NCBI GenBank assembly: GCA_016647705.1
Contig: CM028339.1
Location: forward strand, 22,793,803-22,857,802
From: Eucommia ulmoides
Lineage: Eukaryota > Streptophyta > Magnoliopsida > Garryales > Eucommiaceae
DNA: 64,000 bases
Direction of reading: 5' to 3'
The notes beneath the pieces were generated by a model. That model had not been told where the DNA came from, searched no databases, and worked only from the letters and a program-made list of their open reading frames with translations. Position 1 is the stretch's first letter. Each line of letters begins with the position of its first letter. Position numbers and translations under genes: made by a program. Of this stretch, positions 47,823-57,897 are shown in pieces.

Positions 47823-48019
47823 GGGGTGGGTGCACCGAAATTCGGTGCACCCACCCCTTTTGGGTGCACCGAAACCGGTGCACCCACAAAAGGGGGGGAC
47901 ACCCCCTGCTGGCCGCATGTGCGGCCAGCCCACTGGTCGCACCAGCGACCAATGTAGCTGGTCGCTGGTGCGGCCAGCTGGTCGCACGTGCGACCAGTTT
48001 TTTGGTCGCACGTGCGACC
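47823..48019. promoter_or_regulatory. Palindrome cluster with G-box cores in the LTR promoter
   Basis: Successive inverted repeats: 47823-47857 (17-bp perfect arms around one base, core GGTGCACC); 47908-47929 (10-bp arms, GCTGGCCGCA); 47978-47997 (CTGGTCGCACGTGCGACCAG, perfect); 48004-48019 (GGTCGCACGTGCGACC, perfect). The last two centre on CACGTG. The cluster lies about 55-260 bp upstream of the TATA box. Function as transcription-factor sites is inference. Confidence 0.8.
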
Positions 48020-48311
48020 TTTTTGCAGCCCCCCCCCGCGTTCGGTCCAGGCCTCTCTCGTTCTCGTCTGTTTCTTGTCCATTTTGTTCCGAATTAATGC
48101 GTTTTTATTCCACTTTGAAAAATCTACAAAACCAAAAAAAAAAAATCAATTACTAATATTTAATTTACTTAAGAGATTAATAAAACTTAATTTAGCAGTA
48201 TTAAACCGCATAAATATGGTACAATCAAAACAAAAAAAAATAAAAAAAAATAAAGGTAACTATAAAATAAAGTATGATTTTTTGCGAGGCGGTCAAAATG
48301 CCGTGTCTACA

Positions 48312-48325
48312 GCTGCCCCTCTTTG
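48312..48325 (-). other. Polypurine tract
   Basis: The minus strand reads CAAAGAGGGGCAGC directly before the LTR start TGTAGACAC. This is the correct position and composition for the plus-strand primer of a Tat-type element. Confidence 0.8.
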
Positions 48326-48439
48326 TCATGCAAGTTCCACTTGCTTGACAAAGATAAAAGACCACGTCATTTTGATCGTCCCATTTTTTATTTTATTTAC
48401 TTTTTAGTTTATTTTTTAATAATAGAACAAATAAAATAA

Positions 48440-48850
48440 AATGACTCATGACGAACAAGCGTACGTTTAGAGTAATAAAAGAAGACTCATGACGAACAAG
48501 TGTCCATTTAGAAAAATAAAAGAATGACTCATGACGATGTTCATGATAAACAAATGTCCGTTTAGAGGATCGTTTAGAGTAATAAAAAAATGACTCCTGA
48601 CGATACTCATGACGAACACGTGTCCATTTAGAGGATCGTTTAGAGTAATAAAAAAATGACTCCTAACAATACTCATGACGAACACATGTCTATTTAGAGG
48701 ATTGTTTAGAGTAAAAAAAAATGACTCCTGACGATACTCATGACGAACACGTGTCCGTTTAGAGGATTGTTTAAAGTAAAAAAATGACTCATGACGATAC
48801 TCATGACGAACACGTGTCCGTTTAGAGGATTGTTTAGAGTAATAAAAATT
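48440..48850. repeat. About 60-bp tandem array with ACACGTGTCC core, six to seven units
   Basis: Units read GACTC(A/C)TGACGATACTCATG, then ACGAACACGTGTCCGTTTAG, then AGGATTGTTTAGAGTAA. Four units keep CACGTG; others have ACAAGTGT, ACAAATGT or ACACATGT. Confidence 0.85.
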
Positions 48851-49129
48851 ATTCGTGCCCCAGCCCTCTTGACTAGGGGCCTAAAGAAAGTTCAAGAGTA
48901 TAAAATGTGCCCTAACTTGTAACTGAGCCAGAATGAGAGAGCAAAGATATAAATGTGCCCCAGCCGAACTTTCAGATGACCGAACATTTATAGATTGCCT
49001 GCGTACCTTAGTATTATGCCGAGGATCAAGTTTAGCGTAGTTCACTTTTCGCCCTTTTCAGGGCAAAACGCATACCTGGACGCTCATTTAGAGCTTTGGA
49101 ACTTTCAGTAATAAGAAGTTTCTAATTTG

Positions 49130-49411
49130 AACCGGAAGGTAAGAAGTCTTTGTGAGAGAGAAATCCATGCTTCCATGTCCTTTGAAAAGCCTGTAATTGA
49201 ACAAAAACACATGTAACACGAAAATTTAGTTTGAAAAACTTGTCACTCTTTACGACTCGCAATTCCGTCCAACCGGAAGGTAAGAAGTCTTTGTGAGAAA
49301 GAAATTCATGCTTCCATGTCCTTTGAAAACCCTGTAATTGAACAAAAAATACATGTAACACGAAAATTTAGTTTGAAAAACTTGTCACTCTTTACGACTC
49401 GCAATTCCGTC
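49130..49411. repeat. 141-bp tandem duplication
   Basis: ACCGGAAGGTAAGAAGTCTT starts at 49131 and again at 49272; both copies end in GACTCGCAATTCCGTCC. Only a few substitutions separate the copies, so the duplication is young. Confidence 0.92.
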
Positions 49412-50071
49412 CCCCCTTTTCCGTTGCAATCCCTCATTTGATAGCGCTTGACTTTCTCGGGTCACGGGACAGTATCGGGAGATTTTTCCGTCTCGTCCTT
49501 CCGTCAATCTTAGAGATGTACTTTCTGGAGGTTTTCTCCAGGTTGTTGGCAGGGTCTGGTTTTTTGGACAACATCCCTATCAGCCTTTATTTCTCTGCAC
49601 CCGCCGATTCTCACTTTCTCTTTTCTACTAGGCATCCTCAGTACTTAGGAGAATCACATACTCCTGCTTGCTTTGTATTTTTCAAATCCTGCAAAACTGA
49701 TTTAACCAAATATGGGAAAAACGTGTAAAACCTTACCCCAAACAGGTATCTTTATCACCAGATATGTTGACTGCGAGATTTCAAGCCGGATTGTCTGACA
49801 AGTATGATTTCAATGCAAATTTGAGCCATATTCGATGTTCCTTTTCACAGATTCCAACTCTTGCTCAAATCCATCAAGTTCCGAACACAGAAAAGTCTTA
49901 CGGTCAATGGAAGTCAACCGTAGTGGGAATTCCAAAAATGCCCCTAGGAGTGATCTAACTGTTCTTCTTCCCTTTTTTTTTTTTTTTTTTGCGACACGGT
50001 CTCTACATTTTTCTCATAGCGCCCTTTCGAGTTTTCACCATGTTCGAGCCGTATTTTTTCTTTTTTTCTTT

Positions 50072-50108
<37 letters not shown>

Positions 50109-50164
50109 GAAGCAACAGATAATCACAAATTGAAATAAACTTACTTAGAAAATAAGGACATTTA

Positions 50165-52080
50165 TTAGGCAAAGTATTTCTTTACAGAATCCGAGTTTAG
50201 GGGCTCGGGAAATACATCACCATCCATTTCCTGGAGAATCAACGTTCCACCGCTCAAAGTCTTATGAACAATAAAAGGACCTTCCCAATTTGGCGCGAAC
50301 TTACCCTTAGCTTCATCTTGGAAAGGAAAGATTTTCTTCAATACTAACTCATCGACCTTGAAGACTCTAGGGTATACCCGTTTATCATGAGCTCTAGTAA
50401 TCCTCTGTCTGTAACACTGTCCGTGGCATATCGCTGTCAGCCGCTTTTCATCGATTAAACAAAGTTGGTCCAATCGTTGTTGTACCCATTCAGTTCCATC
50501 AAGCTCGGCCTCTATGAGCACTCGTAGAGATGGAATTTTCACCTCGACTGGTATCACCGCTTCTGTGCCATAAACCAGAGAATAGGGGGTTTTCCCTGTC
50601 GAGGTCCGAACCGAGGTTCGGTAAGCCATCAAAGCATATGGCAGCATATCATCCCACTCTTTATAATTGTCAATCATCTTCCGGAGAATTTTCTTTATAT
50701 TTTTGTTGGCGGCTTCCACTGCTCCATTCATTTTTGGACGGTAAGGCGCTGAGTTTTTGTGCTCAATCTTGAACTGCTGACATATTTTCTGTATTTCTGA
50801 ACCCTTCAGGTTTTTAGCATTGTCGGTTATCAATGTTTGCGGCAAACCGTATCTTGACACAATATTTTCTTTGATGAATCGAGCTACTATCTTTTGAGTC
50901 ACTCGGGTTAAGGAAACGGCTTCTACCCACTTGGAAAAATAATCAATTGCCACCAGGATAAAGCGATGACCACTCGGCGCCTTAGGGGTAACTTCCCCAA
51001 TAACGTCCATACCCCACATTGAGAAGGGCCATGGGGCCGCCAAGCAATGAAGGTGCGAAGGTGGGACATGGATTTGATCACCATGAATCTGACACTTATG
51101 GTATCTTCGAACAAACTGCACGCAGTCGCTTTCCATCGTTAGCCAAAAATGACCGGTCCTCAGGATCTTCTTGGCAAGCATGAAGCCGCTCATGTGAGGT
51201 CCACATATGCCACCATGGACCTCTTTCATCAACTGGATGGCCTCTTCGACTCCAACACATCTCAACAGGCCCATGTCAGGGGAGCGTTTGTACAGTGTCT
51301 CCCCGCTTAGGAAGAATTGGCCTGCTAACCTCCGGAGAGTTTTCCGGTCAATACTTGATGCCCTTTCCAGATACTCCTGATTTTTCAAAAAGTTCTTTAT
51401 GTCATGGTACCACGGGTCTTTGGCTGGCTCAGATTCAAGCTGGCAGCAGTGGGCCGGTCGGCGTTGAACTCGGATCACCACCGGAATGATATCATCATCC
51501 TCTCGAGTGATAGATATCATAGATGCCAAGGTAGCTAAGGCATCGGCGAAGTCATTTTTTAGCCTCGGTATGCTTTCAAATTCCATTATTGTAAATTGCT
51601 CGCACAACTCCAGGAGGTGATTGTTATAGGCTATCAAGGTCGGATCTCTCGTGGCATATTTATCCGTCAACTGATTGATTATCAGCTCAGAATCTCCGAA
51701 CACTAGCAATTCTTTGATTTTCATATCGACAGCCAGTTGGAGTCCCAGAATACAGGCTTCGTACTCAGCTCGATTATTTGTGCTCTGGAACTTCAACTTG
51801 GAAGCCACTGGATAGTGCTGTTTGCCCGGAGAAACCAGAACGGCTCCGATTCCAGCCCCTCGAGAGTTCACTGCTCCATCAAAATACATTTTCCAGATTG
51901 TTTCCTCATTTTCTTCATCCACCGCATGAATCGACTCGTCAGGGAATAGCGTCTCAAGAGGCTGGTTATCCGTTTGAGCTGGACAACTAGCCAACTGATC
52001 TGCTATCGCCTGACCCTTCACTGACTTTTGGGTCTTGTAGATGATATCGAACTCCGTCAGCAGCATCTGCATTTTGCAAC
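50165..52080 (-). CDS. Pol C-terminal part: second RNase H and integrase
   Basis: The frame is open to 52201, but family similarity starts near 52080. Numbering from the 52201 ATG: residues 104-228 are the extra archaeal-type RNase H of the Tat clade (MYFDGA with D108, NNRAEYEA, FGDS with D170, D220). 329-373 is the integrase HHCC finger (H329, H336, C360, C370), in which the usual Cys of the CxxC pair is Tyr367. The catalytic triad is D399, D460 and E496, a D-x60-D-x35-E spacing. The C-terminal module runs from about 595 to 678. It would act in the particle and nucleus to complete cDNA and insert it. The upstream RT frame is shifted by one, so it is not translated in frame from this copy. 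Confidence 0.93.
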
Positions 52081-53632
52081 TTTTCCTGACAGAATCGGCT
52101 TCTCGAAGATGTATTTTAAGGGATCCATCCTGGCTATCAAGTAGGTAGTCAGTGGGAGCATATAATGGCGCAGTCTTTGAGCGGACCAAGCCAATGCACA
52201 ACAGGTCCTCTCCAGCAAGGTATAATTTTCCTCATACTTCGTGAAGCGCTTGCTGAGGTAGTAGATGGCTTGCTCCTTCTTTCCAGATTTATCGAGTTGC
52301 CCAAAAATAGCTCCCATGGAGGAGTCGAGAACTGACAAATATAGTAATAACGGAACCTTCTCCCGAGGCGGCACTAGAACGGGAGGGTTCGTTAGATAGA
52401 CTTTAATTTTCTCCAAGGCATTCTGGAAATCTGCATTCCATCGCCCGTCACTTTCTTTTCGAAGTAGCTTAAAGATTGGCTCACAAGTGGCAGCGAGTTG
52501 GAAGATGAATCGGGCTATGAAATTTAATCGCCCCAGAAAATCTCGGATTTCTTTTTCATTTCTCGGTGGCGGCATCTCACGAATGGCCTTCGTCTTTGTA
52601 GGATCAATCTCGATTCCATGGCGATTTACCATGAAACCAAGAAGTTTTCCGGAAGCCACCCCAAACGCGCATTTTGCTGGATTGAGCTTGAGCTGGTACT
52701 TTCGAAGTCTGTCGAACACCTTTTTCAAATGGCAGAGATGATCCTCGTTCTCCTGTGATTTAACGATCATGTCATCTACATATACCTCCATCTCCTTGTG
52801 CATCATATCATGAAAGAGGGTCGGCATTGCTCTTTGGTATGTTGCCCCAGCGTTTTTGAGACCGAAAGGCATCGCCCTATAGCAAAAGACTCCCCATGGT
52901 GTAGTGAAGGCTGTCTTTTCTCGATCTTTCTCATCCATCAGAATCTGATTATAGCCAGAGAACCCATCGGCGAAAGAATAGAGCTTTCGCCCCGCAGTAT
53001 TGTCGATGATGATGTGAATGTTTGGAAGTGGAAAATCATCTTTTGGACTCGCCCGGTTGAGATCACGATAGTCCACGCAGACTCTGATTTTTCCTGAGGA
53101 CTTTGGCACGGGAACGACATTTGAGAGCCATTCACTATAGTTACAGACTTCAATAATTCGGGCATTGAATTGCTTCACGATCTCCTCCTTGACCTCGAGG
53201 CTGACAGCGGGCCTCAGTTTTCTCAACTTTTGTTTGACTGGTATACTCCCCGGCTTTAGCGGCAGCTTATGGGCCACGATACTCTTGTCCAGTCCTACCA
53301 TGTCATCGTAGGACCAGGCAAAGATATCTTGGTAGGAAATTAAGAGCGTTGTCAACTCTTTCTTTTCCAGAGTCATGAGGGCTGATCCAATCTTTACTTC
53401 CTTCAACTGTTCCGAGGTCCCCAAGTTTATCAACTCGGTCTCATCGTTACTGGGAATCGGCTTGTTCTCGAACTCCGTGAAAGCTTTTCGGATCTCACCA
53501 TCGTCTGGCTGGCAAGAGTCATCTTCTGCTTCCACTCCCCTCGGGTTATAGTCTGGTTCTGCATTGAAATCATACTTATCGCACTCTGGCTCAGTTATAT
53601 CGTATGCATCATACACTGGTGTTTTAGACATC
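52081..53632 (-). CDS. Pol: reverse transcriptase and first RNase H (exon 2)
   Basis: The frame is open from 53655 to 52057; the coding exon most likely starts at 53632 after the intron acceptor. Numbering from the 53655 ATG: RT spans residues 165-345 with VCVDYRDLN, MPFGLKNAGATYQ and the active site YVDDM at 292-296. RNase H follows at about 430-515 with the usual words (IYYLSKRFTKYEENYTLLER, LRHYM). Family similarity leaves this frame near 52080 and resumes in another frame, a single frameshift. All RT aspartates are present. Confidence 0.93.
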
Positions 53633-53786
53633 CTGAAAGCATAAAATTTAAACATTTAAACCATATGTTGGATAAAACAGAATTGCATTCATTAAATATA
53701 AAAAACCATTACAAAGCAAAATCCCTTTCCATCTAGAAGGCAAGGTGGATGGAGGGATGACCAACAGAAAATCTCCCTAAGTTTAC
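53633..53786 (-). other. Predicted 154-nt intron between protease/G-patch and RT
   Basis: The minus strand has donor G|GTAAAC at 53786 and acceptor TTTATGCTTTCAG ending at 53633, preceded by a T/A-rich stretch. Removing it joins codon TG|G and continues directly into the RT frame; unspliced, the protease frame stops at once (TAA at 53783-53785). Ogre-type elements are known for an intron at this place. Splicing here is predicted, not shown. Confidence 0.75.
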
Positions 53787-55624
53787 CAAAACGCCTGGCA
53801 AATTGGGAGAGAACAAGAATCCCAATTCTGCAGCCTTTCTTTTCCCTTGGTTCGAATACCAGACCCATGACTTGGCCCTGCCTCGTCTCTCATGATTACA
53901 TTCACAGCTTCCTTGATCATTACTCTCTCAGGGTGCAACTTGAATCCTGCGGTCTCCTTCCCTTTGTTAATGGTTTCTGCTGGATAGAGGAAAGTGACCC
54001 GGATATGCAGAATTTTCATTGGCTGATTGTCTGGGGATCCATCCCTCTTCTTCCGGAAGAACTTCGCCATATCTGCTTTTGTCGGCTCGTATCCCAATCC
54101 GAATCTCCCCTTCTTCTCCTTGACTTCTATCGGTTCTGTAATTCCGTCTAGATTCTTTCCCAAACCTTTCCCGGGAATGCAACCCCGAGACTTCATTTCT
54201 TTAGCAACGAAGGCCACAGTGTTAGACAGTGATGGTGTCATCTCGTGTCCTCCTTCCTTCACAAAGGTAGTATTCGCAACGTCGAACACGTGATAGGAGG
54301 CTTCAATCTTCTCCTTCTCCTTTCCGTCATCTGTTAACGGGACATGCCGACTTATCGCTTGATGGAAAGGTATGATATCTGAATCAGCCCTGATCACGTA
54401 CAGTGTGTCATTAATGATAAACTTGATCTTCTGATGTAGAGATGAAGGCACTGCCCCAGCGTTATGGATCCATGGCCTCCCCAACAACAGGTTGTACGAA
54501 GCAGGTATGTCGAGCACTTGGAACTTCGCATTGAACGGTATTGGACCAATTTCAATTGGCAGGTCAATCTCTCCAATGCTATCTCTCCTAGCCCCATTGA
54601 ATGCTCGGATAACCGTCTTAGACGATCGAACCTGTGATAGATCTATCCCCATTTCTTCCAGGGTCGACAAAGGATAAATATTTAGTGCCGATCCATTGTC
54701 AATCAGCACCCGAGCTATGAACATTCCATGGCTTTCGACCGTGATATTCAAAGGCTTGTTGTGACCTGTTCCATCATCGTCCATTTCGTCATCTGTGAAA
54801 GTGATGGTGTTAGATCCTAGGACCTGCTCGACCAGAGTGACAAACTTCTCCGGAGAGATCGTGCTAGGCAAGTGGGCTTCATTTAGGACCTTCAGCAGTG
54901 CCTGTCTATGTACTTCTGAGGATAGGAGTAGTGAGAGCATCGAGATTTGCGCCGGTGCTTTGCTGAGTTGCTCCACTATCTTGTATTCTGAATTCTTCAT
55001 TGCCTTTAGGAAGTCGTGAGCCTCCAGTTCTGACACTGGCTTTTTCAGGGCCCCTCTTGGTTCCCTCACAGGAATCCTGATCAAATCCTGTGGCGTATAT
55101 ACTCTTCCAAACCGAGTGATTCCACTGGTTTCTCCTGCTGAGATTGACAATTCTTCTCCTTCTCCTGTTTTAGCGACGATCTCATAATTCCACGGAACCT
55201 TATTGAGATTTTCCACCATCTTTTGGATTGGGAAAGACAAAACTAGAGATTTCTCCAGTTTTTGGGCTACCCTTTCTAGATGTAATTCGAACCCTCCGTA
55301 GAGAACCTTCGGGTGTAAATAAACACCACCGATATCGATCACATCAACTTCTTCTTCGACCTCCTCTGTGAAAATTAGATTGACGCCACTTCCTGAGGAG
55401 GCGTGTTCAGGCAACGGATTTTGCTGACAATTTGGCGTACCGGCCTCAGGTTTTTTAGGAAACGTGATGGCTCCGGTCCGTATAAACTCCCGGATTTTAT
55501 CTTTTAGATGAAAGCATTGCTCAGTCGCATGTCCTCTGGTTCCCGAGTGGTATTCACAGAAAGCATTTGAAGAAGCTGCTTTACTCCCAGGTTTAACTTC
55601 GTAGAATGGAAGGGGCGTCAGCAT
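53787..55624 (-). CDS. Gag C-terminal knuckle, aspartic protease and G-patch-like domain (exon 1 part)
   Basis: Numbered from the ATG at 55624 (same frame as gag): a variant knuckle C23-x2-H26-x4-G31-H32-x4-C37; a conserved helical block at 195-265 (ELEAHDFLKAMKNSEYKIVE); the aspartic protease with active site D309-N-G-S in place of D-S/T-G and LLLGRPW at 379-385; and a G-patch-like stretch at 470-512 (GCIPGKGLGKN, RFGLGYEP). Protease would cut the polyprotein in the particle; the G-patch presumably binds RNA, as in retroviruses that carry one after protease. The frame is closed by TAA at 53783 unless the intron is removed. The Asn after the catalytic Asp is common in this clade. Confidence 0.9.
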
Positions 55625-56005
55625 CCCCTACTTCAAACAATTCCGGTACAACTCGGTGATCGAGACCGGAAGGTCTTGTAGCTCTCTGTTGTCGTTCTAG
55701 AAATTTCCCCCAGTAGCATGAGGTAGAAGGTCTTGGTGGTATTGGGTTCCTGACCTTGGAGTGCGGTTAGGAATTTGAGGTGGGGTGTTCGGGCGTGGTT
55801 GATGGGTATGGTAAGAGGGTGTTGGGTAGGCTTGAGGGTAATATTGGAGAATGTGGTTTTGATAAGGGGGAGGTACATTTTGGTAATAGCAGGGGCGGCT
55901 TTGGGAATAGGGTTGGTTTTGAGGATAATTTTGGTTTTGGCGATTTTGAGGAGGGTAGTTGTGATATTGGTTGTTCTGGTTCGGGTAGTTCTGGGGACAA
56001 GAAGT
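55625..56005 (-). pseudogene. Gag linker broken by stop codons
   Basis: Gag (57190) and protease (55624) are in the same frame. The 127 codons between them read as a Gln/Asn/Tyr/Pro-rich linker (QNRQNQNYPQNQPYSQ) typical of Tat gag tails. Stops lie at 56006-56008 (TAA), 55697-55699 (TAG) and 55628-55630 (TAG). Each is one C-to-T change from a Gln codon. There is no length change, so the break is purely by substitution. Confidence 0.8.
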
Positions 56006-57190
56006 TTAGGGGTAGTTCTGGTAATGGGTTTGCCGAGGGGAAACGACAACAGCTACTTCATTTTCTTTCATCTTTGGCGGGGCTGACCTTTTCGTCAGAT
56101 TGGATTGGGCCCCTTCAATTTTCCCGCTCCTTATTCCTTCTTCCGTCACCTCGGCCTGTTTGATTGCATCGCCGAAAGAAACCACTGCTATGCTCGAGAG
56201 ATCTCGATAGAACGGCGGTGACTGAATTGACTTGAATATCTCTAACTGAGCCTCCTCGCTCAGCTTAGGGACAACTTTGGCAGCCTCCTCCCTCCAACGA
56301 GCAGTATACCTCCGGAAACTTTCGTCTTTACTTTTCAGTATCTGGTAAAGGGTATTGCGGTCTGGCGCGGCATCCCTATTGTACACATATTGCTCACAGA
56401 AGGCCTCTACCAGATCTTCAAATGTTTTAATCTGTGATAGCTCCAGGGTCATGTACCAGTTAAGAGCCGGCCCTTTCAACGATCTCCGAAACATCTTTAG
56501 GCAAAGGTCTTCGTTCTGAGCATGAATTCCTAACTCCTCTTTGTAAATGCTGACATGCCATTCTGGAGGGCCAGTGCCATTATATTTTGTGAATTCTAGA
56601 ACCACGAAATTTTCCGGGTACACAATCCCGGGTGGTGCTGACAACTCCTTGTACGTTGCTTTCCTGGACGGCTTCTTCTTTTGCCATTCTTCCATAGTTT
56701 TCTCCAATTTCTCCATTTTCAGAAGCCAAGCCGGTGGAGGGCCATTTTCTTCTTTGTTTTTAGTTTCAATGGCCGGGGCCGGTTGGCTATCATTTGAATT
56801 ATTTGGTGGAGCAACGACCCTCTCCGGGTGAATGAGGATCTGCGGGGCGGCGGGGGCCGAGCCCTCTGGCGAGACCTGATAGACATGCCCCTGGATGGGA
56901 TATGTCGGAGCTCCATAGGCGAAAGGATGAGGGCCCATCTGAGGTCCATAGTAGACCGGTACTGCAAAGTTCGGGCCGACGTGGTTCGGATTCGGCCCTG
57001 AGTTCTCCATCCCAATACTTGCAGGGTTTCCATTTGGGGATTCAGTCACAGGAGTTCCGTTGGACGGAGGAATAGGCACCTCCTGAGGTCGGCTAAGTTC
57101 GTTGATCCTTTCTATCAACCTGTCAATAGTTTCCTGCATCTGAGCTATCTGGGTCGTTCGGGGAGATTCGGGATTGCTTTTTGATGTCAT
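56006..57190 (-). CDS. Gag polyprotein, N-terminal and capsid part
   Basis: 394 residues from ATG 57190. Residues 10-35 form a short coiled coil (QIAQMQETIDRLIERINEL); 40-150 are Pro/Gly/Asn-rich; 155-172 are a Lys/Glu-rich helix. 195-350 is the Retrotrans_gag capsid domain (FTKYNGTGPPEWHV, RSLKGPALNWY, FEDLVEAFCEQY, ESFRRYTARWREEAA, FYRDLSS). It forms the virus-like particle in the cytoplasm. The frame ends at 56006 by a stop in the linker to the nucleocapsid knuckle, so this copy would give a capsid lacking its RNA-binding tail. Confidence 0.92.
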   Translation of the reverse strand: MTSKSNPESPRTTQIAQMQETIDRLIERINELSRPQEVPIPPSNGTPVTESPNGNPASIGMENSGPNPNHVGPNFAVPVYYGPQMGPHPFAYGAPTYPIQGHVYQVSPEGSAPAAPQILIHPERVVAPPNNSNDSQPAPAIETKNKEENGPPPAWLLKMEKLEKTMEEWQKKKPSRKATYKELSAPPGIVYPENFVVLEFTKYNGTGPPEWHVSIYKEELGIHAQNEDLCLKMFRRSLKGPALNWYMTLELSQIKTFEDLVEAFCEQYVYNRDAAPDRNTLYQILKSKDESFRRYTARWREEAAKVVPKLSEEAQLEIFKSIQSPPFYRDLSSIAVVSFGDAIKQAEVTEEGIRSGKIEGAQSNLTKRSAPPKMKENEVAVVVSPRQTHYQNYP

Positions 57191-57492
57191 CCTGGAATGA
57201 GTGTGTGCTCGACTGCGTGTAAAGATCGGACTTCGAAAGGGGAGAATTGGATTTGCTTTTCTGGGACCAATTTTTTTTGTCTTGTCCTTTTATTTTTCAC
57301 CTACAAAAAAAATCATTTTTTTAGTTCACGTGGGTCTTAGGTGGCCTTAAAGCCTATTCTAGTTTGAAGATTTCAATTTCGATAACGATTAATTAAAACA
57401 AATGATGGTACATGAAAAATATTTTTTTTTTTCTTTTTTTTTTTTTGTCGTTCCCTACCGATATTGAAAACTTTGAACTTGTTTGGTGTGCT

Positions 57493-57526
<34 letters not shown>

Positions 57527-57673
57527 GACTTCCCAAGACGTCATAAATCCATCAAGTACAAAAAACTCCTTTCTCGTCTTGTATCATAGAATCCTGAGGG
57601 GATAATATGGATATAAGACAGTTTTGTTTTTGTCAGAGGATTTACAACGATATAAGGGTCTGAGAGGAAATTA

Positions 57674-57726
<53 letters not shown>

Positions 57727-57879
57727 AAAATGATATAAAAAAAAAAAAAAAAAAAAAGTAAAAAAAAAATAAAAAAATCACAACTTATTTACTTGAGAGA
57801 AAAAATAAAATAAAATTTAACGTTCGGACTTTAGATTAGTTGGACTTATTCAGACATATTGGGCTCGACCCTCAGCCGG
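57191..57879 (-). other. 5' leader of the Tat/Ogre-like element
   Basis: 0.7 kb without a coding frame; the extra ORF typical of many Ogre elements is absent. It contains T-runs at 57421-57447 and 57497-57525, a (TA)n run at about 57678-57720, and A-runs to 57770. The part next to gag resembles 854-1086 of the left element. Confidence 0.7.
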
Positions 57880-57897
57880 TCCCCAGTGGAGTCGCCA
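57880..57897 (-). other. Primer-binding site
   Basis: The minus strand reads TGGCGACTCCACTGGGGA, two bases after the 5' LTR end. It is of the form attributed to tRNA-Arg in Ogre-like elements; the match was not computed. Confidence 0.75.

Larger units (their letters stand above)
46057..48311 (-). repeat. 3' LTR (2255 bp)
   Basis: Pairs with 57900-59762. It is 392 bp longer, mainly because it has three more 121-bp repeats and an extra 24-bp palindrome unit near 48000. Several frames here (47604-48156) are open only because the G/C palindrome cluster lacks stops. Confidence 0.95.
48326..50164 (-). other. Non-coding 3' tail of the Tat/Ogre-like element
   Basis: No protein is encoded after integrase. 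It contains a tandem array at 48440-48850, a 141-bp tandem duplication at 49130-49411, and T-runs at 49973-49991 and 50057-50107. Open frames inside these are repeat artefacts. Confidence 0.7.

Noticed and set aside
47604..48407. Open frames of 100-140 codons with repeated 'VHPQKGG', 'WSHVRP' and 'GRTCDQ' words
   Set aside because: They come from the stop-free G/C palindromes of the LTR. The same frames recur at 59092-59721 in the other LTR and change with repeat number.
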